Assembly: GCA_965601955.1 (NCBI GenBank)
Contig: OZ271855.1
Location: forward strand, 620,001 to 684,000
DNA length: 64,000 nt
DNA from: RHLJ01 sp965601955
GTDB lineage: Bacteria > Bacteroidota > Rhodothermia > Balneolales > Balneolaceae
Reading direction: 5' to 3'
Both the position numbers and the translations under genes were made by a program. The notes beneath the pieces are model-generated. The model made no database searches and had not been told where the DNA came from. It saw only the letters and a program-made list of their open reading frames with translations. Shown piece after piece: positions 51,502 through 61,388 of the stretch (the first letter of the stretch is position 1; each line of letters begins with the position of its first letter).

Positions 51502-52602
51502 ATGCTACAAAAAACACCGTTTCATTCCGTACACCAGGAAGCTGGGGCTAAACTGGTTGACTTTGCGGGCTATGAAATGCCGGTACAATACAAAGGAATC
51601 AAAATTGAGCATGCCGCAGTAAGAGAAGCGGTCGGAGTGTTTGATGTCTCACATATGGGGGAGTTTTTTATTTCAGGCCCGGAAGCTTTAGACCTGGTTC
51701 AAAAAGTAACGGTAAATGATATTTCAAAGCTGGTTCCCGGAAAAGCACAGTACTCATGCATGTGCTATGAAGATGGCGGTATTGTTGATGATCTAATCGT
51801 GTATCATTTATTCGATGATAATGGATACATCCTGGTTGTAAATGCTTCTAATATTGAAAAGGATTTAGCCTGGATTAACCAAAACAACACCTTCGATGCC
51901 CAGGTGCGCGATAACTCTCCCGACACTGCTTTATTGGCTGTGCAAGGCCCTAAATCGGTTGATACGCTTCAAAAGCTTACAGATCTGGACTTAAGCAGCA
52001 TCGCTTTTTACAGTTATAAAATGGGAAATCTTGCAGGTTTTGGCGAGGTTATTTTTTCTGCTACCGGGTATACCGGAGAAAAAGGGTTTGAGCTTTATTT
52101 CGATAAAAATACCGTTGATCCGGAAGCGGTTTGGAAAGCTATTTTTGAGGCTGGCGAAGAGTTTGGTATTGAAGCTTGTGGCTTAGGTGCCCGGGACACT
52201 CTTCGGCTAGAAATGGGTTATGCCTTATATGGGAACGACATAACAAAAGATACTCATCCACTTGAAGCTCGTTTAGGCTGGATTACTAAGTTTGATAAAG
52301 GTGATTTTATTGCGAAAGATGTTCTTCTAAAAAAGAAAGAAGAAGGTATTACAAGGCAGCTTGTTGGCTTTGTGATGGAGGATGAGCGTTCTATCCCAAG
52401 AAATGGATATGAAATTCTAAATGATGCGGGTACAAAAATCGGAGAAGTGACAAGCGGAACAATGTCTATTACTTTAGGTAAAGGAATTGGGATGGGATAT
52501 GTAGAAAAAGCCTATGCTGCTGAGGGAACTTCGATTCAGATTGCCATCCGTAAAAAAACAGCATCAGCAACAGTGATGCGGCCACCATTTATAAAAAAAT
52601 AA
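51502..52602 (+). CDS. gcvT: Glycine cleavage system T protein
   Basis: The 366-residue aminomethyltransferase has the standard segments: FAGYEMPVQYKGIKIEHAAVREAVGVFDVSHMGEF, GIVDDLIVYHL, ATGYTGEKGFELYF, and CGLGARDTLRLEMGYALYGNDI. It transfers the methylene group from the H protein to tetrahydrofolate. The other gcv genes are not in the window. I saw no glycine riboswitch in the 92-nt leader. ComB follows 9 nt later. Confidence 0.97.
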   Translation: MLQKTPFHSVHQEAGAKLVDFAGYEMPVQYKGIKIEHAAVREAVGVFDVSHMGEFFISGPEALDLVQKVTVNDISKLVPGKAQYSCMCYEDGGIVDDLIVYHLFDDNGYILVVNASNIEKDLAWINQNNTFDAQVRDNSPDTALLAVQGPKSVDTLQKLTDLDLSSIAFYSYKMGNLAGFGEVIFSATGYTGEKGFELYFDKNTVDPEAVWKAIFEAGEEFGIEACGLGARDTLRLEMGYALYGNDITKDTHPLEARLGWITKFDKGDFIAKDVLLKKKEEGITRQLVGFVMEDERSIPRNGYEILNDAGTKIGEVTSGTMSITLGKGIGMGYVEKAYAAEGTSIQIAIRKKTASATVMRPPFIKK

Positions 52603-52611
52603 GAGAGAACA

Positions 52612-53349
52612 ATGCCAGACTTACGCTATATAGATGTATTCTTTTCGGTGCAGGCCTTTCAGGAAGAGGACCTTCGCGGGAAAAGTGCCGTCATTATAGA
52701 CATATTAAGGGCTACTTCGTCCATTGTGACTGCCATTAATAGCGGCGCAAAAAAAATTATCCCGGTTGAGGATATGAGTGATGCAGTAAAAATAGCTCAT
52801 ACCATGGATGCTAATGATTATCTCCTTTGTGGAGAAAAAGACGGCTCAAAAATTGAAGGATACCATTTGGGAAACTCTCCATTGGAATACACCAAAGAAA
52901 ATGTAGAAGACAAAACCCTGATCTTTAATACTACCAATGGTACAAAGGCCATAAAGAAAGCAAGCCTTGCAAACCGGATTTATATAGGGTCCTTCCTGAA
53001 TCAGAAAAGTATTTTAAAAGCCCTAAAACAGCATGATGATGAAGTAGTGCTCATTTGCTCCGGTTGGAGAGGCAGGTTAGCGCTGGAAGACACTATGTTT
53101 GCGGGATCAATCATCCATAATCTATGCAAAGGAAACCTTCCCGAAAAAACTAAGGACGGAGCAAAAGTAGCTTTTGGTCTTTTCGAACGATTTGGAGATA
53201 CTCTGGAGGATACGATCCGAAAAAGCGACCATGCTTTTCGATTAAGAAACCTGGTTCCCGAAGATGATGTGCCATTTTGCTGCCAGGTTGATAAATTTAA
53301 TGTACTCCCTGGAATGAAGGACGGGATTATAACTGATCTAAATGGCTAA
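52612..53349 (+). CDS. comB: 2-phosphosulfolactate phosphatase
   Basis: The 245-residue protein matches the ComB family: FFSVQAFQEEDLRGKSAVIIDILRATSSIVTAINSGAKKIIPVEDM, CGEKDGSKIEGYHLGNSPLEY, FNTTNGTKAI, and CSGWRGRLALEDTMFAG. It removes phosphate from 2-phosphosulfolactate, a step shared with coenzyme M and sulfolactate metabolism. Its bacterial role outside archaea is often unclear. It overlaps ftsK by 8 nt. Confidence 0.93.
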   Translation: MPDLRYIDVFFSVQAFQEEDLRGKSAVIIDILRATSSIVTAINSGAKKIIPVEDMSDAVKIAHTMDANDYLLCGEKDGSKIEGYHLGNSPLEYTKENVEDKTLIFNTTNGTKAIKKASLANRIYIGSFLNQKSILKALKQHDDEVVLICSGWRGRLALEDTMFAGSIIHNLCKGNLPEKTKDGAKVAFGLFERFGDTLEDTIRKSDHAFRLRNLVPEDDVPFCCQVDKFNVLPGMKDGIITDLNG

Positions 53350-55888
53350 GAAGAAGCTAAACACTGCTGCTAAAACCGAAAGGTTAAATTCAGGCAGAAA
53401 AAAAGAAATTGCCGGGATTATCATTATAGCCATTGCTGTATTGCTTGGGTTAAGTGTGATCTCCTACACTTCAAGCGACTATCAGTATGCTAGAAGTATC
53501 ACCTTTACTGATTTATTTAATCCTGATGCAAATTCCCGTTTAGTTCAGAATTGGCTGGGACCTGTGGGTGCTTACATCTCTCACTTTTTGGTGTACTCCT
53601 TATTTGGATATACCAGCATCATTCTTGCGATTATTGTTGGATATAATGGCTGGCATATTTTTAGAAGAAGAGAGTTCAAAGAAAACAACTGGCTAAATAT
53701 TCTTTCCGTTTGGTCAATGGTTCTTCTTTCTACCTTTATAGGATGGCTTAATACCAATGCCAATTTCCCGGACGATTCAATATGGGGAGGAGTAGCAGGT
53801 GTGGCCATTTCAAGAATTCTTCAAAACATCACTGGAGTAGCCTCTATTTTTATTCTTTCGGTATTAGTGGTTGTCACTTTATTGCTGCTTTGGGATCGCG
53901 ATCTTCAAAAAACCATTGACAGTGTAAAAATCTGGATGGATAGCATGAGGGATAAAATGGAGCAATCCCGAATTGCAAGAGAAGAAAAGAAAGCTCAGCG
54001 TATTGCTGAAAGAGAAGAAAGAGTTGCAGCGAAGAAAGCGGAAATTCAGCTAAAGAAAGAAGAAAAGGAAGTGGAGGCAGCCGCTAAAAAACGAGAACAG
54101 GCCATACAGCAAAGGCAAATAGCGGAAGCCAAATCAAAAGAAGAAGCAGTTAAACCGAAGCCATCCATTGAAGATATAGTCGAAAAATCGGAGGAAGAAG
54201 ACCGAAAGCGTATCGAGAAGGAAAAGGCCGAAGTTCAAACCCTGGATACCCGGCCAAGAGCTATTATTGAGAAACCGGAGGTCGAATCTGAAGAATCCAA
54301 TGAAGAAGATGTCGAGGTAGCCATCTTTAAAGGCGAAGGCGATGAGGAAGCGGGCGAAAAAGATCTAGACAAACTGAATGCCGACAAAGCCAAAGAAGTG
54401 CCGGTAATCAAATACAAGTTCCCTACCATCGAATTACTGAATACTCCTCCAAATGAAGGGAATGAAGTAGACCTGGAGGAGATCAAAGAGAATAAGCGCA
54501 TTATCCTTGATAAACTAAGGCGGCATAAAATTGAGATCGTTGGTATCAACGCCATTGTTGGCCCAACAGTAACGCTTTATGAATTAGAGCCGGCGCCAGA
54601 TGTGAAAATCAGTAAGATTGAGAGCTACTCGAATGACTTAAAAATGGCCACGGCGTCAAAAGGGCTAAGGATGTTGGCCCCTATTCCGGGTAAATCTGCG
54701 GTAGGAATTGAAGTACCAAATAGCACTCGTGAAACGGTGTATATCAAGCAGGTCATAAATACCAAAAAGTTTGTTGAAACCAATATGACCCTGCCAGTGG
54801 CATTCGGGAAAACCATCGAGAACGAAGTGTTCATGATGGATTTAACCAAGATGCCTCACCTCCTGGTTGCAGGGGCAACGGGTTCAGGTAAATCAGTGGG
54901 TATAAATACTATTATTACCTGTCTGCTGTATAAGTGTCATCCCGACAATCTTAAGTTTGTGATGATTGATCCGAAGAAAATTGAGCTTTCTTTGTATCGA
55001 AATATTCAGAATCACTTCCTGGCAATGTTGCCCGATGCTGATGAGCCGATCATTACAGATACCACAAAAGCGCTTGAGACGCTTAATAGTGTTTGTAAGG
55101 AAATGGATGACCGCTACGATCTCCTCAAAATGGCGATGGTCCGGGATATCAAAGCATATAATGCAAAATACAAAGACGAAGATCTTGATGAAGAACTGGG
55201 ACATCGTCATCTACCATATATCGTGGTAATTATTGACGAGCTGGCGGATTTAATGATGACCGCGGGGAAACAAATTGAAGAGCCCATTGCCCGAATTGCC
55301 CAATTAGCGCGAGCTGTAGGTATCCATTTGGTTGTTGCTACTCAGCGACCTTCAGTAAATGTTATCACAGGTACCATTAAAGCGAACTTCCCAGCCAGGT
55401 TAGCTTACCAGGTTGCATCCAAAGTAGATTCCAGGACTATTCTTGATGTGGGAGGAGCCGATCAGTTGGTTGGTATGGGAGATATGCTCTTTACCAATGG
55501 AGCCGGAATGACTCGAATCCAGAATGCATTTGTTTCTACCGAAGAGGTGGAGGCCATAAACGCATTTATTGGGCAGCAGGCAGGGTATAAAGAACCGTTT
55601 CATCTCCCTATTGTTCAGGAAGACAATGCAGGAGTACCTGATCCGTTAGAAGACATTGACGACATGTTTGAGGCAGCAGCCAAAGTGGTAATGCTTCATC
55701 AGCAAGGCTCGGTTTCTCTTCTTCAGAGAAAACTGAAAATCGGGTACAACCGGGCCGGAAGAATTATAGATCAATTATTTAATGCAGGGATTGTTGGACC
55801 ATATCAGGGAAGTACCGCGAGAGATGTTCTTATCCAAACAGAAGAAGAGCTCCAGGAAATTATGGATGGACTTAATGAACTCGATTAA
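53342..55888 (+). CDS. ftsK: FtsK/SpoIIIE DNA translocase
   Basis: The 848-residue protein has four membrane helices in its first 190 residues (IAGIIIIAIAVLLGLSVIS and others), a long charged coiled linker (AREEKKAQRIAEREERVAAK), an alpha domain, the motor with Walker A GATGSGKS (residues 511-518) and Walker B YIVVIIDELADLMM. The C-terminal gamma domain (SVSLLQRKLKIGYNRAGRIID) should read KOPS-like sequences. It moves the chromosome at the septum. It overlaps comB at its start and the LolA-like gene at its end. Confidence 0.97.
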   Translation: MAKKKLNTAAKTERLNSGRKKEIAGIIIIAIAVLLGLSVISYTSSDYQYARSITFTDLFNPDANSRLVQNWLGPVGAYISHFLVYSLFGYTSIILAIIVGYNGWHIFRRREFKENNWLNILSVWSMVLLSTFIGWLNTNANFPDDSIWGGVAGVAISRILQNITGVASIFILSVLVVVTLLLLWDRDLQKTIDSVKIWMDSMRDKMEQSRIAREEKKAQRIAEREERVAAKKAEIQLKKEEKEVEAAAKKREQAIQQRQIAEAKSKEEAVKPKPSIEDIVEKSEEEDRKRIEKEKAEVQTLDTRPRAIIEKPEVESEESNEEDVEVAIFKGEGDEEAGEKDLDKLNADKAKEVPVIKYKFPTIELLNTPPNEGNEVDLEEIKENKRIILDKLRRHKIEIVGINAIVGPTVTLYELEPAPDVKISKIESYSNDLKMATASKGLRMLAPIPGKSAVGIEVPNSTRETVYIKQVINTKKFVETNMTLPVAFGKTIENEVFMMDLTKMPHLLVAGATGSGKSVGINTIITCLLYKCHPDNLKFVMIDPKKIELSLYRNIQNHFLAMLPDADEPIITDTTKALETLNSVCKEMDDRYDLLKMAMVRDIKAYNAKYKDEDLDEELGHRHLPYIVVIIDELADLMMTAGKQIEEPIARIAQLARAVGIHLVVATQRPSVNVITGTIKANFPARLAYQVASKVDSRTILDVGGADQLVGMGDMLFTNGAGMTRIQNAFVSTEEVEAINAFIGQQAGYKEPFHLPIVQEDNAGVPDPLEDIDDMFEAAAKVVMLHQQGSVSLLQRKLKIGYNRAGRIIDQLFNAGIVGPYQGSTARDVLIQTEEELQEIMDGLNELD

Positions 55889-56492
55889 GCTTACCCTCTC
55901 TATTTTAGCGATCGTCTTTTTTTTCTCAGAATCTGCGCTGGCACAAAGTGAGGCCTTTGATAAACTTCGAGCGAAATTTGCGGAAGGTCAGGTATTTAGC
56001 GCTTCGTTTGAGCACACCTATATTGATTCCTATACCAATGAAACCAGCACATCTACTGGTGTTATCTGGATTGATCAGGTGGGATATAAACTAGAAGGAG
56101 ACCACCAGTTAATTCTTGTTGATGGTGAACTTTCCAAGGTCTATGATGAGCTTCGAAATCGATTGATAATCAGCGATTACGACCCTGAAGAGGATGATTT
56201 TGCTCCATCCAGAATGCTTAGTGGATTGGATGATACCTATACTCCTAGCCAGGAGAGCCTTGATAATGGAAATACGCTAATCCTACTTACCACGGAAGAT
56301 GATTTTGAAGTATTTGTACGAGTAGAAATAGAGGTAGATCAAAACTTAGAACCACTGAAAATTACTGCATATGATTTTGCTGAAAATGTGATTATCACCA
56401 GCTTCGAGAATGGGGAATTCATTGACCGTAGCGAAACCCTGTTCCAGCTTGACTACCCTGATGATGCAGAAGTTGTGGACATGAGGTTTTAA
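55875..56492 (+). CDS. LolA-like outer-membrane lipoprotein carrier
   Basis: I start at ATG 55875, within the end of ftsK, because it begins a clean signal peptide (MNSIKLTLSILAIVFFFSESALAQ). An in-frame ATG at 55866 adds three residues. The 205-residue protein is a LolA-type half-barrel: FDKLRAKFAEGQVFSASFEHTYID, TGVIWIDQVGYKLEGDHQLILVDGELSKVYDELRNRLIISDYD. It may carry lipoproteins or other lipids across the periplasm. The role is inferred from fold; no LolB was seen. It sits 2 nt before the flippase-like gene. Confidence 0.78.
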   Translation: MNSIKLTLSILAIVFFFSESALAQSEAFDKLRAKFAEGQVFSASFEHTYIDSYTNETSTSTGVIWIDQVGYKLEGDHQLILVDGELSKVYDELRNRLIISDYDPEEDDFAPSRMLSGLDDTYTPSQESLDNGNTLILLTTEDDFEVFVRVEIEVDQNLEPLKITAYDFAENVIITSFENGEFIDRSETLFQLDYPDDAEVVDMRF

Positions 56493-56494
56493 GA

Positions 56495-57514
56495 ATGGGT
56501 AGATTTCTAAAAATATTTCTGAGTGTGGTTTTTACCGCACTTTTTTTGTGGCTTGCCTTTAAAAATGTAGCATTCTCTGAAATCGTAGATGCCTCGCGAG
56601 AAATGAGTTGGGGGTGGACGCTTCCATTTACCATTTGCCTGGTTTTATCACATTATATAAGAGCAGAACGTTGGAGAATGCTTTTTAATGACGGGGGAGT
56701 TATTCCCCATCGCTTTACCCTTTTCACAGGCGTAATGTTCGGATATCTGTCCAATATTCCTGTACCCAGGTTAGGTGAGGTGACCCGGCCAATTTATGTA
56801 GCCAGGCAGGTTGGGGAAAGCAATTCCAAAATTATAGGAACCATAGTTTTGGAAAGGGTTGTGGATGTGCTCAGCATGCTCATCATTATGACCTTTGTTG
56901 GGATCTTCCTTATATCTGATGCAGAGATTTTGAACCGGCTTTTTGGAATCGATTTTACCAATACAGAAGAAGTATCATCGCTAATCCAGCTTATTGCTTT
57001 GGCAGGTGGTGGCGTGCTAGCAGTTGGGTTAATACTCTTTTTTTTGGTGAAGAGATTGAGCAAAGGGGATTCGAGCTTTGCTCGCTTTGTAGACAAAATA
57101 AGGGAAGCTTCCAGGAGCTTCTTTCAAGGAGTGTTATCTATTCGAAAGCTTAAAAACTGGCCGCTTTTCATTATTTATACCTTCACGATCTGGGCCTTTT
57201 ATATCCTGATGATTTACTTCCCCTTCTGGATGTTCGATCTGCACACTGCATATGACCTTTCTATTGCTGATGCAGTGGTGTTAACGATGGTTTCCGCTGT
57301 TGGTATTTCTATCCCCACCCCGGGAGGAATTGGTAGCTACCATTACTTCATCACCTACAGTTTGTTTGTGTTGTATGCAGTACCAGAGGTCACCGGGCTT
57401 GCCTTTGCAACCATAACTCATGCTGCTACTTTATTTTTGGTATTAGTGATAAGCCCGGTTTGCCTGGCCATAGACAAATTTGTAGTGCTTAAAAGAGAAG
57501 CAGAAGCGAAGTAA
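56495..57514 (+). CDS. Lysylphosphatidylglycerol synthase-type membrane protein
   Basis: The 339-residue protein has about eight membrane helices and the UPF0104/YbhN-like layout (LSVVFTALFLWLAFKNV, HYIRAERWRMLF, PRLGEVTRPIYVARQVG, IGTIVLERVVDVLSML, SIPTPGGIGSYHYF). It lacks the soluble aminoacyl-transfer domain of MprF. Lipid flipping or polyprenyl-linked transport is possible. It is likely co-transcribed with the LolA-like gene. Confidence 0.85.
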   Translation: MGRFLKIFLSVVFTALFLWLAFKNVAFSEIVDASREMSWGWTLPFTICLVLSHYIRAERWRMLFNDGGVIPHRFTLFTGVMFGYLSNIPVPRLGEVTRPIYVARQVGESNSKIIGTIVLERVVDVLSMLIIMTFVGIFLISDAEILNRLFGIDFTNTEEVSSLIQLIALAGGGVLAVGLILFFLVKRLSKGDSSFARFVDKIREASRSFFQGVLSIRKLKNWPLFIIYTFTIWAFYILMIYFPFWMFDLHTAYDLSIADAVVLTMVSAVGISIPTPGGIGSYHYFITYSLFVLYAVPEVTGLAFATITHAATLFLVLVISPVCLAIDKFVVLKREAEAK

Positions 57515-57622
57515 AATTTCTTATTCAGGAACTGGAAACGGTAAATACAGTACACTTTTTCGGTTACCTACGGGTTAAACCTTGGTTCAAAAATTAGTAC
57601 ATTCCCCAAACCCCGTTTTTAG

Positions 57623-59335
57623 ATGCGCATCATCAAAGGATTCTTTTTTATTGCAGCCCTTTTTATTTGGTCTAATATACAGGCTCAAACAGGCTCCACT
57701 CCCCAAAATTCTCTTCTACCTGAAATAAATCCCCAGGACATAGAAATCCGAAGTGAATTCAGAGCGCGATTCCCCGGATTAAGGCGCCAGCCCATTTTAG
57801 GTTTTAATCCAAAGCCCAGAGTATTTCGCATTGATCCTAATCGAATGCCCTTTATGGAAACTCGCGATCAGGCGGTAGCTAGTGTGGCAATTACTCAATT
57901 AGACCGCCCAGCGCCTCCACTTAAAACCACCCTTTCTACACCGGACAGAACCAAGGCATTATTACGGGCAGGTTTCGGAAATTTTGTTACCCCTGAAGCT
58001 GAATTATATGCTTTCCATGCTTTTAATCAGACCACAACAGCCAGTTCAAATATCAATTATCGTTCTTCTGATGGACACCTGGATGATCAGTTGAGCAGCT
58101 TCCGCTTTTTTGACGGAAATGTTGGAATACGAAAGCAACTGAACCAGGAACTTTCCATTTCAGGTGACATAGGTTTCATAAATGACTTTAACCGGGTGTT
58201 TGATCTTGCTCCTATTTTTCAGGGAGGTATAGGAGAGACAGCGAAAAAAGAATACCTGGGTTTTGGTGGAGAAGTAGCCCTGACCCAGACAGAAAATGCA
58301 CTCGAAGGATGGGATTTAAATGTAGGTGTTAACTCTCATAACATTGATCTGCTGGCAGGTAATACCAGGTCAGGAGAGGTGAATGAGCAAAACTTTAACC
58401 TGGCTTTTAGTAAATACTGGGCAGGAAGAAAGCTGTATGAAACCTTTAAAGTAGAAGCTTCTGTTAGCGGAGGGAACTACCAGTATACAGGAATTTCTTC
58501 TCAGCAATGGATTGATGCCAGGGGTGGCCTGGAGTATCGTAAAATGCTCGATTTCAGTGCTCATGTATCGGTTAAAGGAGGAGTAGCCTACGTTTCGGAT
58601 GGGTTCTCAAACAGGCTGTATCTAAATCCGGAAGTTAAGCTTAGATATAATCTGCGTGACGCGGTAATCATTACCGGGAATTTATGGGGCCGTCCAGAGA
58701 TGAATACGGTATATGATCATCACCAGATAAACCGCCTGCTTAGCACTCAAACAAATCTACAGCATAGCTTTAATTCGGGTGTATCAGGAGAAATTGCATT
58801 TCAGCCAATCGAAGGAAACCGGGTGTTTGGAGGAATTACTTACCAGATAGTTAAAGATTACGCCTTCTATTCAAAAGATGCTGAAACGCAGGGCGGTACA
58901 GATTTTTTCACCTTTTACTCCGTGAATTATGGAAAGGCGAATATGTTTGAGTTGTATGGAGGTATCACCCAACAACTAGTGGCAGAAAAATTCTGGTTTG
59001 ATGCTAAAGTATATGCAAGAAGGCCAAAATTGTCAGCGGGTGGAGATATCCCTTTTGAAGAGCGTATCGGGCTGAATGCTTCCTTATCCTATAAGCCAGT
59101 TGATGACGTCACTATTTCCGGATGGTCAGAATACATTGGCAAAAGAGAAGCACCCTCTGCTACCGAAGAGTTAAAGGCTTTTGTGCTTCTGAATGGTAGC
59201 GCTGAATACCAAATAACAAACCGATTTGGCGTTTACATGAAAGTATTGAATATTTTGGGGCAGAAATACGAACTTTGGGAAGGCTACGAAGAACGCCCGT
59301 TTCAGGTCTATGGAGGATTAACTATAACATTCTAG
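57623..59335 (+). CDS. Outer-membrane beta-barrel protein, TonB-receptor-like
   Basis: The 570-residue protein has a signal peptide ending near NIQAQ and no evident plug. An N-terminal Pro-rich segment precedes many amphipathic strands (LRAGFGNFVTPEAELYAFHAF, LELYGGITQQLVAEKFWFDAKVYARRP). It ends in YGGLTITF, a typical outer-membrane C-terminal strand. It resembles the barrel half of TonB-dependent receptors. Its ligand is unknown. The next gene starts 2 nt after its stop, so they are co-transcribed. Confidence 0.72.
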   Translation: MRIIKGFFFIAALFIWSNIQAQTGSTPQNSLLPEINPQDIEIRSEFRARFPGLRRQPILGFNPKPRVFRIDPNRMPFMETRDQAVASVAITQLDRPAPPLKTTLSTPDRTKALLRAGFGNFVTPEAELYAFHAFNQTTTASSNINYRSSDGHLDDQLSSFRFFDGNVGIRKQLNQELSISGDIGFINDFNRVFDLAPIFQGGIGETAKKEYLGFGGEVALTQTENALEGWDLNVGVNSHNIDLLAGNTRSGEVNEQNFNLAFSKYWAGRKLYETFKVEASVSGGNYQYTGISSQQWIDARGGLEYRKMLDFSAHVSVKGGVAYVSDGFSNRLYLNPEVKLRYNLRDAVIITGNLWGRPEMNTVYDHHQINRLLSTQTNLQHSFNSGVSGEIAFQPIEGNRVFGGITYQIVKDYAFYSKDAETQGGTDFFTFYSVNYGKANMFELYGGITQQLVAEKFWFDAKVYARRPKLSAGGDIPFEERIGLNASLSYKPVDDVTISGWSEYIGKREAPSATEELKAFVLLNGSAEYQITNRFGVYMKVLNILGQKYELWEGYEERPFQVYGGLTITF

Positions 59336-59337
59336 CT

Positions 59338-59526
59338 ATGACAAAAGATTTTTTAAAAGCTTTCGGGATTGTAATACGAGATCAGATTATTATGAAAAAC
59401 TCGGTTCAGGTAAATGGCCTGGGTACATTTAAATCAGCTCATCACACCCAAAGGCAGGAAAAAAGAGCCGATGGAAAAACAGTAATGCTCCCCCCAAGGG
59501 ATGTTATAGAGTTTAATGCGGAGTAG
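59338..59526 (+). CDS. Truncated HU-like protein
   Basis: The 62-residue protein starts at ATG 59338, 2 nt after the barrel gene. Residues of about 20-62 (VQVNGLGTFKSAHHTQRQEKRADGKTVMLPPRDVIEF) match the beta arm region of HU/IHF. The N-terminal helical half is short and the usual C-terminal helix is missing, so it is less than a full 90-residue HU. It lies just ahead of the HU-SPOR protein. It could be a partner subunit or a fragment. Confidence 0.65.
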   Translation: MTKDFLKAFGIVIRDQIIMKNSVQVNGLGTFKSAHHTQRQEKRADGKTVMLPPRDVIEFNAE

Positions 59527-59535
59527 GTAGCGGTT

Positions 59536-61380
59536 ATGCATATAGATCATAAACAATTAGTTGAGCTGTTGATTGAGACTTCTGGCCAAACCCAGGAGAA
59601 AATTGAAAAGCAGGTCGAAGAGCTTATCAAGGATATCAATCAGGCTGTTGCTGATGGTGAAGCTTATGAAATAGAAGGGTTTGGGATATTTAGCGGGATT
59701 GGGAACCGGGTTCTTTTCATTCCGTCTAAAGAGCTGGAAACCGAGATTAATTTCAAATATGTAGGTATGGAGCCTATTGAACTGGATGAAGGGCAAATTG
59801 TATCTGAGCCCGAAACAGAGGAAGATCCTTTTGAAGCTCTGCAAGACGAGCCTTCTTCATCAGAAAAGGAAAGAGACCCGTTTGCAGGATTAGTGGAAGA
59901 TTTTGAGGAAGAAGAGTCCACAAAAGAAACGGACGAGTCTCAGCTCATTTTTGGGGTTGAGTCAGAAAAAAACCTGGATGAAGCGTCGGATAAAGAAGAA
60001 GAGGATACACCAGGGCCAGAATCCTGGGGAATTGATGCTCACAGAGAAGGAGCTGCATCAGCGAATAAGCTGATTTCAAGCTTAATGGGGGAAGAATATA
60101 CCGAGGAAGAGGCTTCTGCATCAGAAGAAGAATCTGAGGAAACTCAGGAAAATCCATTTGAAGATATTTTTGGTGAAGAAGAGCCAACGGAGACTTCTGA
60201 ATCAGAAGAGGAATCAGTAGGTGGATTAGATGCAGAGCTGGCCAGCCTGATGGGTGATGACGCTTCGGTTACCTCTACAGAAGAACTGGAAGCCGGTTTA
60301 TACGAAGAAGATATAACGGATGTATTTTCTGAAATCGAGGAGGAACCAGAAGAATCTGAGGCTTCTGAATCAGAACCAGCACCAGAGGAAGAAGTTGAAG
60401 AAGAAACCATCGATGAAATTGTTGAAGAGATAAGCATCGATGATCTTGAAGCAGCCCTGGAGGAAACCGCGCAGGAAGATGAAATCACATCCGAAGACGA
60501 AGTAGCTGAGGAAGAAACTCCAGTTATCGAAGAAGAGGAAGCAGAACCCGAAGAGGGATCGACAGAGGCGGCAGAAGATGAGTTTGATGATTTTGACGAC
60601 CCATTCCTTGATCTTGATGAAGATGAAGAAGATGAACAGGAAGAGCAACCTGATGCTAATCAACAGGACGAAGTAATACCTGTTATCACAAATATTACCT
60701 CAGGGGTTATTTCTAAGAAGGAAGAGCCCAAAAAAGAAGAAGAGGAAAAACCCAAAAAGGAAAAGAAAACCAAACCGGTTAAAAAAGAGCCCCAACCAGC
60801 TCCCGTTTGGCTTTGGATTATTCTATTCTTAGTTATTGTGGTAGGAGGAACGGCAGGCTTAGGTTACTTTGGAGTGTTAAATATTCCGGGAATTACCCCG
60901 GATTCTTATGTTGCCAATAACGTTCAGCAACCTCCTGTTCAACCGCAGCAACAGGCCCCACTGGAAACTCAGCCTCAACCACAGGAAGAGGCTCCTGCTC
61001 AAACCGAAGAACAATCTTCTGCTCAGCCGCAGCAGCAGACGCCTCCTCCTCCGGTTCAGCAACCGATAAGTACGCCACAAAACGTGCCTGAAGGTCAGGA
61101 ACTATATGGCTTAACAGGAGTTGTATCAGAAGCAGCGAATGATGGCTATACCATAGTTCTTTTCTCATTAAGTATCGAGCAAAATGCGTATGCCAAACAG
61201 CAGGAATTAAGCAATGCAGGCTATCGTGCATTCGTTACCCCGGTGCCTTCAACACAATACGGAACCTTATGGAGGGTTAGCATTGGGCAGTTTGCAAGCC
61301 TGAGGGATGCAGCTATTGGTGCAGAAGGAATGCCTTCAGAATATCAACAGAGCTATTTTATTAAAAGAATTACAAATTAA
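59536..61380 (+). CDS. Membrane protein with HU-like N-domain and SPOR C-domain
   Basis: The 614-residue protein begins with an HU-like fold (MHIDHKQLVELLIETSGQTQEKI, then VADGEAYEIEGFGIFSGI, about residues 1-90). A very acidic Glu/Asp/Ser region runs to about residue 395. A Lys-rich stretch precedes a membrane helix (WLWIILFLVIVVGGTAGLGYF, about residues 423-445). A Gln/Pro-rich spacer leads to a SPOR domain (YTIVLFSLSIEQNAYAKQQEL, about residues 535-610). The SPOR domain binds septal peptidoglycan. The layout suggests a link between nucleoid and divisome; this is inference from architecture. Confidence 0.85.
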   Translation: MHIDHKQLVELLIETSGQTQEKIEKQVEELIKDINQAVADGEAYEIEGFGIFSGIGNRVLFIPSKELETEINFKYVGMEPIELDEGQIVSEPETEEDPFEALQDEPSSSEKERDPFAGLVEDFEEEESTKETDESQLIFGVESEKNLDEASDKEEEDTPGPESWGIDAHREGAASANKLISSLMGEEYTEEEASASEEESEETQENPFEDIFGEEEPTETSESEEESVGGLDAELASLMGDDASVTSTEELEAGLYEEDITDVFSEIEEEPEESEASESEPAPEEEVEEETIDEIVEEISIDDLEAALEETAQEDEITSEDEVAEEETPVIEEEEAEPEEGSTEAAEDEFDDFDDPFLDLDEDEEDEQEEQPDANQQDEVIPVITNITSGVISKKEEPKKEEEEKPKKEKKTKPVKKEPQPAPVWLWIILFLVIVVGGTAGLGYFGVLNIPGITPDSYVANNVQQPPVQPQQQAPLETQPQPQEEAPAQTEEQSSAQPQQQTPPPPVQQPISTPQNVPEGQELYGLTGVVSEAANDGYTIVLFSLSIEQNAYAKQQELSNAGYRAFVTPVPSTQYGTLWRVSIGQFASLRDAAIGAEGMPSEYQQSYFIKRITN

Positions 61381-61388
61381 TCATCTAC

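Noticed and set aside
60144..60488. Serine-rich minus-strand open frame inside the HU-SPOR gene
   Set aside because: It is the complement of the GAA/GAG/TCA-rich acidic region of the plus-strand protein; the serine-rich translation has no domain or start context.
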